A DNA stretch of 8,901 nucleotides from JAAYZM01 sp964510785 (GCA_964510785.1 CAZECM010000111.1:1-8901); one strand, 5' to 3'; positions 1-7,076 are shown, counted from the stretch's first letter. Made by a program: numbers and translations. The notes: generated from the letters alone by a model not told the origin.

Positions 1-1575
1 GATCATCGAGTTCACGAAGCTCGACTTGCCGGCCCCGGTGGCACCGGCCACGAGCAGGTGGGGCATCTTGGCGAGGTCGGCGACGACGTACCCGCCCTCG
101 ACGTCCTTGCCGACGCCCACGAGCATGGGTCGCTCGGAGCGGCGCGCGGCACCCGAACGCAGCACGTCCCCGAGCGAGACCGTCTCACGGTCCGTGTTGG
201 GGATCTCGATGCCGATCGCGGACTTGCCCGGGATCGGCGAGAGGATGCGCACGTCGGCGCTCGCGACGGCGTAGGCGATGTTCTTGCTGAGCGCCGTGAC
301 GCGCTCGACCTTGACCGCGGGACCGAGCTCGACCTCGTAGCGCGTCACCGTGGGTCCACGGGTGAAGCCCGTGACCTGCGCGTCGATCTCGAAGCTGTCG
401 AGCACGGTCGTCAGCGCCTCGACGACGCGGTCGTTCGCGGCCGAGCGCACCTTGTGCGGTGCGCCCTTCACGAGGGCTTCCTCGGCGGGGAGCGTGTAGA
501 GGTAGTCGCCCTCGAGGGTCGGCTGGGTGCCGGTGGGCACGCCCGTCGTGGGCGGCGCGACGAGCGGTGCGGGGGTGGCGGGGTCGACGCCGAGGGCGAT
601 GGTGACGGCTTCGTCCTGGTCGACGACGGCGTCCTCGTGCTCCTCTTCCACGTAGGCGGCCTGTTCGAAGGCTTCGTCGGCGCGGTACTGCTCGAGCAGC
701 TCCGCCTCGGCCTTCTCCGCGGCCCGCTTGGCCCGCCGCTCGCGCAGCGTCATGCGCTTGGTCTTCGGTTCGTCGTCGGGGAGCGCCGAGTGGCCGTGGT
801 TGATGACGAGGGGTGCGTCGTCATCGGCCCCGTCGCTCTCGTCGTGCTCGTGCTGCCCCGTGAGCTTGCGGTACCCCGCGCGAAGTCGCGGCACGATCAT
901 GTGCACGGGTGTCTTGGTGACCACGAGGATCCCGAAGAACGCGAGCAGGACGAGCAGCGCGACGGCGAACGGGATCGTGACGGCCGCGACGAGCGGGGTC
1001 GCCACGAGATAGCCGATGACGCCGCCCGCGTCGCGCACGGCCTCGATGCCGTCGGCGGGTGCAGGCAGGTCCTCGGCGATGTGCACGAGGCCGCACGAGG
1101 CGATGATGAGCGCGCTCAGGCCGATCGTGACGCGCGAGTTCTCCTGGGTGCGGTCGGGGTGGCGCATGAGCCGCACGGCCGAGATGAGCAGCAGGATGGG
1201 GACGACGACGCCCACCCGGCCGAACGTGCCACCGACGATCGCGTGGATGACGTCGCCCGCCGTGCCCTCGAGGCCCCACCACTCGCGGGCGGCGACGACC
1301 ACGGCGAGGGCGAGCAGCGCGAAGGCCACGCCGTCACGACGGTGCGCCGGGTCGAGGTCGCGTGCGCCCTGGCCGATCTTGCGGGCGGTCCCACCCACGA
1401 GGTGGGCGCCCCCCATCCACATGCCACGCACCATGCGCACGGGCAGGGATCGCTGCTGGGGTGCGCGGGTATTGCGCTCTGACCGCCCCGCGGGGCGCGA
1501 GCTCGACTTTGCGCCCGACGCGCGCGCACGCTTCGCCGGGGCGCTCCGTCCGGGGGAAGACGTCCGGGTCGCCAC
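1..1575 (-). CDS. ftsK: DNA translocase FtsK, N-terminal 525 residues (3' end outside window)
   Basis: Septal DNA translocase that pumps chromosome ends into daughter cells and supports dimer resolution at division. About 80 basic residues precede four hydrophobic segments (about 83-98, 117-137, 148-166 and 185-220), the usual FtsK membrane anchor. A charged linker (about 240-355) contains an Arg/Lys/Glu-rich run at 270-300. The alpha/beta translocase domain follows: GPTVTRYEVELGP at 408-420 and NIAYAVASADVRI at 432-444. It ends in Walker A GATGAGKS at 511-518, four codons before the window edge is passed; Walker B and the gamma domain lie outside. The GTG at 1575 is chosen because a TANNNT -10 box sits 7 nt upstream and no Shine-Dalgarno is needed. 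An in-frame GTG at 1584 would add three residues. The gene is divergent from the EamA gene. The family call is secure; the exact start is less so. Confidence 0.96.
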   Translation of the reverse strand, partial: MATRTSSPGRSAPAKRARASGAKSSSRPAGRSERNTRAPQQRSLPVRMVRGMWMGGAHLVGGTARKIGQGARDLDPAHRRDGVAFALLALAVVVAAREWWGLEGTAGDVIHAIVGGTFGRVGVVVPILLLISAVRLMRHPDRTQENSRVTIGLSALIIASCGLVHIAEDLPAPADGIEAVRDAGGVIGYLVATPLVAAVTIPFAVALLVLLAFFGILVVTKTPVHMIVPRLRAGYRKLTGQHEHDESDGADDDAPLVINHGHSALPDDEPKTKRMTLRERRAKRAAEKAEAELLEQYRADEAFEQAAYVEEEHEDAVVDQDEAVTIALGVDPATPAPLVAPPTTGVPTGTQPTLEGDYLYTLPAEEALVKGAPHKVRSAANDRVVEALTTVLDSFEIDAQVTGFTRGPTVTRYEVELGPAVKVERVTALSKNIAYAVASADVRILSPIPGKSAIGIEIPNTDRETVSLGDVLRSGAARRSERPMLVGVGKDVEGGYVVADLAKMPHLLVAGATGAGKSSFVNSMI

Positions 1576-1582
1576 GCACCCC

Positions 1583-1588
1583 ACCGTA
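1583..1588 (-). promoter_or_regulatory. Putative -10 box of a leaderless ftsK promoter
   Basis: TACGGT on the minus strand fits the actinobacterial TANNNT -10 pattern and ends exactly 7 nt before the GTG at 1575. This would put the transcript start on or next to the start codon. No convincing -35 hexamer is seen at 16-18 bp spacing. The spacing is the same as before dapA and nearly the same as before the EamA gene, which raises confidence a little. No start-site data exist here. Confidence 0.4.
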
Positions 1589-1656
1589 GTGCCCCCGGCC
1601 CCGCTGACCCGGGAGGACACCCACCCGTGTCGCCCGGGCCAGCCACATTCCGTCGA

Positions 1657-1717
1657 AGTGGAGCCAAACTCGTCCAGATCGCCCGAGTGGAGCAGAAATC
1701 CTGGCAGTGGACCCACT
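1657..1717 (+). promoter_or_regulatory. Three AGTGGA-type repeats upstream of the EamA gene, possible operator
   Basis: AGTGGAGCCAAA (1657-1668), AGTGGAGCAGAAA (1686-1698) and AGTGGACCCA (1706-1715) lie in the same orientation, spaced 29 and 20 bp apart. The last copy forms an imperfect palindrome, AGTGGACCCACT (1706-1717, 10 of 12 positions symmetric), which falls where the -35 region of the EamA promoter should be. Repeated half-sites over a promoter suggest a regulator site. No regulator gene is in the window and I do not recognise the motif as that of a known factor. Confidence 0.35.
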
Positions 1718-1727
1718 TTCGCGGGGT

Positions 1728-1733
1728 TAGCCT
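1728..1733 (+). promoter_or_regulatory. Putative -10 box of a leaderless EamA-transporter promoter
   Basis: TAGCCT matches the TANNNT -10 pattern and ends 6 nt before the ATG at 1740, so the mRNA would begin at or within a base of the start codon. No Shine-Dalgarno precedes the ATG, which agrees with leaderless initiation. The -35 region is weak and overlaps an AGTGGACCCACT palindrome. Confidence 0.45.
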
Positions 1734-1739
1734 CTGCCA

Positions 1740-2630
1740 ATGAGCAGACGCGGCTGGATCCTGTTGCTCGCCGTCGGGATCATCTGGGGGACGCCGTACT
1801 TCCTCATCAAGGTCGCGGTCGACGAGGTCTCCCCCGCGACGGTGGTCCTCGCGCGCACCGCGATCGGCGCGCTCGTGCTGATCCCGTTCGCGCTGCGCGA
1901 AGGCGGGCTCCGCGTGCTGCGCGGTCACTGGCCGGCCGTGATCGGCTTCGCGGTGCTCGAGATCGTGGGCCCGTGGTTCTTCATCTCGAACGCCGAGCTC
2001 GACATCGACTCCTCGACGGCGGGGCTGCTCATCGCGGCCGTGCCGCTGCTCGCCGTCATCACGGGTCGGTTGCTCGGTGACCGGCTCGCCGTCGCGCCCG
2101 TGCGGTGGGCAGGGCTGCTCGTGGGGCTCGTCGGCGTCGGGCTCCTGACCGGACCCGTCGCCGCGCGCGGCCATACGTGGGCCGTGATCCAGATGGTGCT
2201 CGCGGCGATCGGGTACGCCGTCGCCCCGATCCTCGCCGAGCGCAAGCTGCGCGACGTGCCCGTCGTGACGCTCACGACGGCGTGCCTCGCGTTCTCGGCG
2301 CTCGTGTACGCGCCCGTGGTCGTGATCGAGGGCAAGCTCCACGTCCCGAGCTCGGGTGCGATCCTGGCGCTCGTCGCGCTCGGGCTCGTGTGCACCGCGC
2401 TCGCGTTCGTGCTGTTCTTCAGCCTCATCGCGGAGGTCGGCGGGGCACGCTCGACGCTCGTCGCCTACATCAACCCGCTCGTCGCCGTCCTGCTCGGCGC
2501 GCTGTTCCTCGACGAGCCGCTCACGTGGCTCGTCGCGGGCGCGGCCGCGCTGATCCTCACCGGGTCCGCGCTCGCCGGGCGGCGGGCCGCCCGATCGGCA
2601 CCCCTGCCCGAGACGGTCCCCCCGACCTGA
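1740..2630 (+). CDS. EamA/DMT-superfamily transporter (10 TM, substrate unknown)
   Basis: A 296-residue inner-membrane permease of the drug/metabolite transporter superfamily. Two EamA repeats are visible, about 6-138 and 147-281, each with roughly five hydrophobic helices. Family signatures include GIIWGTPYFLIKVA in helix 1 (13-26), the ARTAIGALVLIP segment (38-49), and YINPLVAVLLGALFLDEPLTW near the end (243-263), which carries the Pro and the Glu typical of the last two helices. A short basic cytoplasmic tail follows. Length is normal for the family. The start ATG directly follows a -10 box. Relatives export amino acids, nucleosides or small metabolites, but substrate cannot be read from sequence. 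It is the only large plus-strand gene here, divergent from ftsK and convergent with rnj, so it is probably transcribed alone. Confidence 0.93.
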   Translation: MSRRGWILLLAVGIIWGTPYFLIKVAVDEVSPATVVLARTAIGALVLIPFALREGGLRVLRGHWPAVIGFAVLEIVGPWFFISNAELDIDSSTAGLLIAAVPLLAVITGRLLGDRLAVAPVRWAGLLVGLVGVGLLTGPVAARGHTWAVIQMVLAAIGYAVAPILAERKLRDVPVVTLTTACLAFSALVYAPVVVIEGKLHVPSSGAILALVALGLVCTALAFVLFFSLIAEVGGARSTLVAYINPLVAVLLGALFLDEPLTWLVAGAAALILTGSALAGRRAARSAPLPETVPPT

Positions 2631-2843
2631 CGTCGAACTGCCCGGCGAGGCCCGTCCCCTCTCCCTCACGAGCCCGCCTCCCGCTGTGCAGAACGTTCAG
2701 GCCGAAGACCGTTCAGCCGGCGAGCCGAACCGCGAGTGAGCAGCTCGGGTGGCGGGGAGGCTACCTGGGCGTGTGCTCGAGCTCGACCGGGCCTCTGTTC
2801 ACGATCGACCGGACGTGCGCGTGCGCTCGAGTTGGCTGGTCCC

Positions 2844-2932
2844 CACGGCGGATGAAGTGACCAGAGTTGCTGGTGAGGCTCCTGTGACTCACAAAAGCCA
2901 CAACAACCACATCAGTCACTTCATCCGCCGTG
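2844..2932 (-). repeat. 89-bp long hairpin with perfect 18-bp terminal inverted repeats
   Basis: The arms CACGGCGGATGAAGTGAC (2844-2861) and its exact complement (2915-2932) enclose a segment that stays symmetric to the centre at 2888, where TGTGA-C-TCACA forms the apex. Of 44 opposed positions, 34 are Watson-Crick. In minus-strand RNA a further five become G-U pairs, leaving five mismatches; in plus-strand RNA those same five are unpaired C-A or A-C. The fold therefore favours an RNA read in the rnj direction. No target-site duplication flanks it. It could be a processing or termination structure in the rnj 3' region, a small RNA, or a MITE-like palindromic element. The structure is certain; the role is unknown. 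Confidence 0.85.
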
Positions 2933-3022
2933 AAGCTTCGGGCACAGGAACCAGTAGGGCATCGACGAGCACATGACGGGATGCCTCAAGCCGGACGGCA
3001 CCGGACCCATGCGTGCGGATCA

Positions 3023-3059
3023 TGAAGACTTTGGTCCCTCAGGGGGCACAAAGGCTTCA
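3023..3059 (-). terminator. Stem-loop 37 nt after rnj, probable terminator without U-tract
   Basis: On the minus strand TGAAG-C-CTTTG pairs with CAAAG-T-CTTCA (one C-T mismatch). Inside, a further run of Cs pairs with GGG around a small loop. That gives roughly 13-14 base pairs beginning 37 nt past the rnj stop. No U-run follows on either strand, so a classical intrinsic terminator is not proven. U-poor hairpins after genes are common in high-GC actinobacteria. Because the neighbouring genes converge, it could act on both transcripts. Confidence 0.5.
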
Positions 3060-3096
3060 CGATGAGTGTGCGGGCGAGGGGATGGGGTGCGGAGGG

Positions 3097-4798
3097 CTAC
3101 GCCTCGACGACGACGGGGATGATCATGGGCCGACGGCGCAACCGGCCCGACGCCCACTTCCCCACGACCCGGCGGATCACCTGCTGCAGCTGGTGCGTGT
3201 CCGCCGAACCGCCCTTCGCGGCATCCTCGAGGGCCTGCGTGACCTGCGGGATGATCGCGTCGAACACCGAGTCGCCCTCGGCGAGCCCACGTGCGTGCAC
3301 CTGTGGCCCGGCGATGACCTTGCCGGTCGCGGAGTCGACGACGGCGAAGATCGAGATGAAGCCCTCTTCCCCGAGGATGCGGCGGTCCTTGAGCTCGGCC
3401 TCCGTGAGCTCACCGACGCTCGAGCCGTCGACGTAGACGTAGCCGCACGGCACCGCGCCCACGACCTTGGCCTCGCCACCGGCGAGGTCGATGACGACGC
3501 CGTCCTCGGCGAGGATGACCCGCTCGGCCGGGACCCCGGTCGCGACGGCGAGCGCGGCGTTCGCCACGAGGTGGCGCACCTCGCCGTGCACGGGCATGAC
3601 GTTCTTGGGCTGCAGGATGTTGTAGCAGTAGAGCAGCTCGCCGGCGCTCGCGTGGCCGGAGACGTGCACCTTGGCGTTGCCCGAGTGCACGACCTTCGCG
3701 CCGAGGCGCGTGAGCCCGTTGATGACCCGGTAGACGGCGTTCTCGTTGCCCGGGATGAGCGAGCTGGCCAGGATCACGGTGTCCCCGTGGCCCACCGAGA
3801 TCTTGTGGTCGTTGTTGGCGATGCGCGAGAGCGCCGCCATGGGCTCGCCCTGCGAGCCGGTGCACATGAGCACGATCTCGTGGTCGGGAAGGTTGTCGAG
3901 CGCCTTGACGTCGACGAGCACTCCCTCGGGCGCCCGCAGGTAGCCGAGGTCGATCGCGATGCCCATGTTGCGGATCATCGACCGCCCCACGAACGCCACC
4001 TTGCGACGGTGCGTGTAGGCGGCGTCGAGCACCTGCTGCACGCGGTGCACGTGCGAGGCGAAGGACGCGACGATGATGCGCTTGTCGGCCTGGTCGAACA
4101 CGCGGTCCAGCACGGGGCCGATCTCGCGCTCCGGCGTGACGAAGCCAGGGACCTCGGCGTTGGTCGAGTCGACCATGAAGAGGTCGACGCCGGCCTCGCC
4201 GAGCCGCGCGAAGGCTCGCAGGTCGGTCACGCGCCCGTCGAGCGGGAGCTGGTCCATCTTGAAGTCACCCGTGTGCAGCACCGTGCCCGCGGGGGTCCGG
4301 ACGGCCACGGCGAGCGCGTCGGGGATGGAGTGGTTGACGGCGACGAACTCGCACTCGAACGTCCCGAACCGCTCCGTCTGGCCCTCCTTGACGGCGAGCG
4401 TGACGGGGGTGATCCGGTGCTCCTTCAGCTTCGCCTCGATGAAGGCGAGCGTGAGCTGGGACCCGATGAGCGGGATGTCGGCCCGCAGCCGCAGCAGGTA
4501 GGGCACGGCACCGATGTGGTCCTCGTGACCGTGGGTGAGGACGATCNNNNNNNNNNACGATCGCCTCGATGTCGTCGAGCCGGTCGGCGATGTAGTCGAA
4601 GTCCGGCAGGATCAGGTCGACGCCGGGCTGGTGGTCCTCGGGGAAGAGCACGCCGCAGTCGATGACGAGCAGGCGGCCGGCGTACTCGAGCACGGCCATG
4701 TTGCGGCCGACCTCGCCGAGCCCGCCGAGTGCGACGATCCGCAGGGCGTCGGCGGGCAGGGGCGGCGGGGTGCCGAGTTCGGGGTGGGGATGGCTCAC
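3097..4798 (-). CDS. rnj: Ribonuclease J (interrupted by a 10-N assembly gap)
   Basis: Zinc-dependent exo-/endoribonuclease of the metallo-beta-lactamase/beta-CASP family, acting in mRNA decay and rRNA maturation. Visible in order: GGLGEVGRN (about 25-33), FPEDHQPGVDLILPDF (about 53-68), zinc motif HGHEDH (84-89), NHSIPDA (from N150), HTGDFK (170-175), CTGSQGEP (307-314), SGHAS (375-379) and PVHGE (397-401), then the C-terminal domain ending VVVEA. As assembled, the N-run shifts the frame. Merging the flanks on their shared ACGATC removes 16 bases and gives an uninterrupted 561-residue protein with an intact AIVLTHGHEDHIGA, the normal family length. The GTG start at 4798 overlaps the dapA stop (GTGA), so translation is probably coupled to dapA. 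Confidence 0.97.
4547..4556. other. 10-N assembly gap inside rnj
   Basis: Ten Ns separate two copies of ACGATC (4541-4546 and 4557-4562). Collapsing the copies restores the conserved RNase J active-site segment in frame, so the Ns are a scaffolding placeholder over a 6-nt contig overlap, not missing sequence. Left uncorrected, gene callers will split rnj or move its start to the GTG at 4506, losing the zinc motif. Confidence 0.9.
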
Positions 4799-5706
4799 TG
4801 GGTCTCCAAGAGTCCGGCGGCGACGAGCGCGACACGGACCAGCTCGATTTCTTCGGCGTCGGCCTCGACGTGAGGCAGTCGCATGGTGGGGTACGGGATG
4901 TGGCCGAGCAGGGCGAGCGCGGTCTTGGACCGCAACGCCCCGTTGCCCGAGCCGCAGACCAGGTCGACGACGTCCACGACGTCGGTGAAGCGCTTGAACG
5001 CGAGCGCGGTGTCGCCCTCGTCGAAGGCGTCGATGACGGCGCGCAGCTCGGAACCCACGAGATGTGCGGCCATCGAGACGATCCCGACGGCGCCGTGCGC
5101 GAGATAGGCGAGCAGGAGCGGGTCGTCGCCGGAGTAGTAGGCGAGACCCGTGCGCGCGGCACCCTTCGCGGCGGCGTACAGGTCCCCCGTCGCGTCCTTG
5201 ATCGCGACGACCTGCTCGAGCGCGGCGAGGCGGTCGAGCGTCTCGGTCGAGTAGCGCACACCCGTGCGCCCCGGGACGTCGTAGAGCATGACGGGCAGGC
5301 CGGTCGACTCGGTGACGGCACGCGTGTGCTGGAAGACACCCTCCTGGGAGGGGCGCGAGTAGTAGGGCGTCACGACGAGCAGCCCGTGCGCGCCCGCCTC
5401 CGCGGCCTGCTCGGCCATGCGCACGGCGTGGGCCGTGTCGTTCGAGCCGGCGCCGGCGAGCACCACGAAGTCCTCCCCCACGGCGTCGACGACGGCGGCC
5501 ACGAGCTCGGCCTTCTCCGGCGCGTGCGTCGTCGGCGCCTCACCGGTGGTGCCGTTGAGCACCACGCCGTCGTGCCCGTGGGCCGCGAGACGCTTCGCGA
5601 GGGCGACCGCCGCCTCGACGTCGATGTCCCCGGACGGCTTCATCGGGGTGACCATCGCGGTGAGCAGTGCCCCGAAGGGGCGCGTCGGCGTCGTGCGGTG
5701 CGGCAT
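4795..5706 (-). CDS. dapA: 4-hydroxy-tetrahydrodipicolinate synthase
   Basis: Cytoplasmic TIM-barrel aldolase that condenses pyruvate with aspartate semialdehyde, the first committed step to diaminopimelate and lysine, hence also peptidoglycan. The 303-residue product shows NGTTGEAPT (51-59, with the paired Thr at 53-54), TPYYSRPSQEGVFQH (113-127), LYDVPGRTG (141-149, Tyr142) and the Schiff-base lysine in AIKDATGDL (Lys170), then GIVSMAAHL (208-216). Length is typical. The ATG at 5706 is preferred over the in-frame upstream ATG at 5751, because the extra 15 residues are basic and non-conserved and a -10 box lies 7 nt before 5706. The TGA stop overlaps the rnj start by four bases. Confidence 0.97.
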   Translation of the reverse strand: MPHRTTPTRPFGALLTAMVTPMKPSGDIDVEAAVALAKRLAAHGHDGVVLNGTTGEAPTTHAPEKAELVAAVVDAVGEDFVVLAGAGSNDTAHAVRMAEQAAEAGAHGLLVVTPYYSRPSQEGVFQHTRAVTESTGLPVMLYDVPGRTGVRYSTETLDRLAALEQVVAIKDATGDLYAAAKGAARTGLAYYSGDDPLLLAYLAHGAVGIVSMAAHLVGSELRAVIDAFDEGDTALAFKRFTDVVDVVDLVCGSGNGALRSKTALALLGHIPYPTMRLPHVEADAEEIELVRVALVAAGLLETQ

Positions 5707-5713
5707 GGGCGTC

Positions 5714-5719
5714 AACTTA
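5714..5719 (-). promoter_or_regulatory. Putative -10 box of a leaderless dapA promoter
   Basis: TAAGTT on the minus strand fits TANNNT and ends 7 nt before the dapA ATG at 5706. No Shine-Dalgarno is present in the intervening GACGCCC, consistent with a leaderless mRNA. No good -35 is seen at 16-19 bp. It would drive dapA-rnj as one transcript, independent of the lipoprotein gene upstream. Confidence 0.4.
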
Positions 5720-5780
5720 CCGCGCCGCCGATCTGTCGCGCTCCGGCGCATCGGGGCGACGGTGAACCGGTCTCGCCCAA

Positions 5781-6389
5781 TCAGGAGCTGCCGTGACGCT
5801 TCCCCTCGATGCTCGCCCGCAGCACGGCACGGTCGAACGTCGCGGGAATGTCCGGCGACTCAGGATCTAGTCGATGGATGACGCCGTCGGGACCGACCTC
5901 GTAGTAGCCCGCGAGATAGCCCTGCACCACCCACTCGTCCGGCCACCGGGCGTCGAGTTCGGCGTCACCGAACGTCAGCGGGGAGAGGAACAGCAGGAAG
6001 TCCCTTCCGGTTGCGATCGCGGGCGTGAGGTCTGGCCTCGACTCGTACGCCTCGCCGGGTTGGAGCAGGTCGGTCCGCACGGTGATGGTGTCGCCGACCT
6101 CGACATCCCCTCGATGTGTTGCGAGGACTTCGACCTCGACGTGAGCGAACCCCCACTCGTCGTGCACGATCTCGCCCCCGCGGTGGGTCACCTCGACAAC
6201 GGCACCAGAGTCCGCCGCCAGTTCAACCAACGAGCGGTACTCGTGAGACCTCGACGCCTCCACGTAAGAGTCGTCTGAGTAGACCAGAACCTCGTCGTGC
6301 GTCGATGTCGCGCAACCCGCGAGAGCAGTCAGCCCTACGGCAATAAGGGTGAATCCAGTGATGCCACTTCGTAGGCTTCTCATAGTCAT
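5781..6389 (-). CDS. Predicted lipoprotein of unknown function, downstream of a metalloprotease
   Basis: About 202 residues, and I do not recognise a named family. A basic N-terminus and a hydrophobic stretch (10-25) end in the lipobox LAGC with Cys26, so the mature protein should be lipid-anchored outside the membrane. The remainder looks beta-rich: SLVELAADSGAVVEVTHRGG, then HVEVEVLATHRGDVEVGDTI, then FLLFLSPLTF. This resembles small exported proteins common in Gram-positives (from memory, not a search). GAGGGGGAGA precedes two candidate ATGs, at 6389 and 6383; the second has the better spacing and would give 200 residues. The protease stop lies only 9 bp upstream, so the two genes are almost certainly co-transcribed. 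GC is about 65%, between the protease gene and the core genes. Binding to or restraining the protease is conceivable, but is only a guess. Confidence 0.8.
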   Translation of the reverse strand: MTMRSLRSGITGFTLIAVGLTALAGCATSTHDEVLVYSDDSYVEASRSHEYRSLVELAADSGAVVEVTHRGGEIVHDEWGFAHVEVEVLATHRGDVEVGDTITVRTDLLQPGEAYESRPDLTPAIATGRDFLLFLSPLTFGDAELDARWPDEWVVQGYLAGYYEVGPDGVIHRLDPESPDIPATFDRAVLRASIEGKRHGSS

Positions 6390-6398
6390 ATCTCCCCC

Positions 6399-7008
6399 TC
6401 AGTACATCGCCTTCACACCGTTAGCATCATCAGTGCGCGGCTTGAACACCGCACAGTTCCCGTTGAACCGTGAATCTGAGTAGTACATTATGGCCTCGTA
6501 ATCCGTTCCACCACCAGGGCAACCACTACCGTTATTGTTATGGTTGAGACCAAACGCGTGACCGAACTCATGGACCGCAACACCGCGGCGCTTTGCGCTC
6601 GACGTGCTGTTATAGTTGTTGTTGACCGTGATAGCGGGCTGCCCAGAGAACCAAACCCCCAGTGCACACTGAACTCCGAGACTCGTGTTCCCCTTGCGAT
6701 GGAATTTCCCAGACCAGCCCGTAGCACCAAGGTTCTCATTGCGAGCATTGATACTGTGCGTAGATGAACTGCCAGCGGAAATGGCTAAATCTCCCTGCGC
6801 GGCATTCCAGTCGGTGGCCGCGCCACTAAAACTCGTCGTTGGCGTAGAGTTCTTGGCAACGTAGATAGGTGAGATTCGATGTGGTGAACTTGCAACCATT
6901 CAGGTTGTACGCCCCAGCAGACGTGGCAGGCGCGAGCACTCCGCACAGAACCGCGACCACGGCTAGCACCAACGATGCGCGCGTCGCACCTTTCTGGCTT
7001 CCCTGCAT
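6399..7008 (-). CDS. Secreted matrixin-type zinc metalloprotease, frameshifted as assembled
   Basis: Two overlapping frames make one protein. The first frame, from the ATG at 7008 behind a GGGAG ribosome binding site, encodes a Sec signal peptide (hydrophobic core about 11-26, likely cleavage after SAGA at 33) and the mature start YNLNGCKFTTSNLTY. It stops at TAG (6826-6828). The next frame (+1), open from 6899, gives SGAATDWNAAQ, the zinc-binding HEFGHAFGLNH (6540-6572), a Met-turn AIMYY and a C-terminal TDDANGVKAMY helix, as in matrixin/metzincin proteases. One surplus base between about 6826 and 6900 explains the break; without it the product is 202 residues. Causes: sequencing error, a real mutation (pseudogene), or +1 slippage at TTT-TAG. 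The gene is about 53% GC, far below its neighbours, and lacks an evident propeptide. Confidence 0.82.
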
Positions 7009-7060
7009 TGCCGCCCGCTCCCTGCTCAACTCCGGTCTCGTAGTCGACAAACCACTAAAC

Positions 7061-7076
7061 TGTGACGTTACTCACA
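7061..7076 (-). promoter_or_regulatory. CRP/GlxR-like operator TGTGAGTAACGTCACA
   Basis: The half-sites TGTGA and TCACA are separated by six bases, the perfect consensus for CRP-family regulators and also for actinobacterial GlxR/Cmr-type factors. The site contains the whole -10 hexamer TAACGT of the protease promoter, with its centre about 10 bp upstream of the expected transcript start. From this position a bound factor would most simply block RNA polymerase. The regulator itself is not in the window. Confidence 0.6.

Larger units (their letters stand above)
2631..3096. other. Intergenic region between convergent EamA gene and rnj
   Basis: No coding region is supported in these 466 bp: short open frames on either strand lack family-like sequence or a ribosome binding site. 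Just past the EamA stop is a near-duplicate, CGTTCAGGCCG then CGTTCAGCCGG (about 2693-2720), and a weak stem around 2730-2750 that could help end EamA transcription. The clear structures are an 89-bp symmetric hairpin (2844-2932) and a stem-loop (3023-3059), annotated separately. No tRNA, CRISPR array or transposase remnant is seen. Confidence 0.7.

Noticed and set aside
58..1482. 474-codon open frame on the plus strand
   Set aside because: Lies antisense to ftsK in the codon-position phase that stays open in GC-rich genes. Its product is a low-complexity Arg/Gly/Asp/Val mixture with no family motif.
1116..2669. 517-codon minus-strand frame under the EamA gene and the ftsK N-terminus
   Set aside because: Its charged, repetitive product is not protein-like; true ftsK and EamA frames cover the same bases with recognisable domains.
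2883..2893. TGTGACTCACA at the hairpin apex as a CRP-like site
   Set aside because: The half-sites are separated by one base, not six, and the symmetry is already explained by the hairpin.
2749..2976. 75-codon plus-strand ORF in the intergenic region
   Set aside because: It runs through the long hairpin, has no ribosome binding site, and its product shows no family resemblance.
3013..4665. 550-codon plus-strand open frame across the N gap
   Set aside because: Mirror of rnj with His/Asp/Arg-rich composition typical of antisense shadows. The opposite strand encodes clear RNase J motifs.
5707..5751. Upstream in-frame ATG extending dapA by 15 residues
   Set aside because: The extension is basic and not part of the family N-terminus, and a -10 box lies between it and the preferred start.
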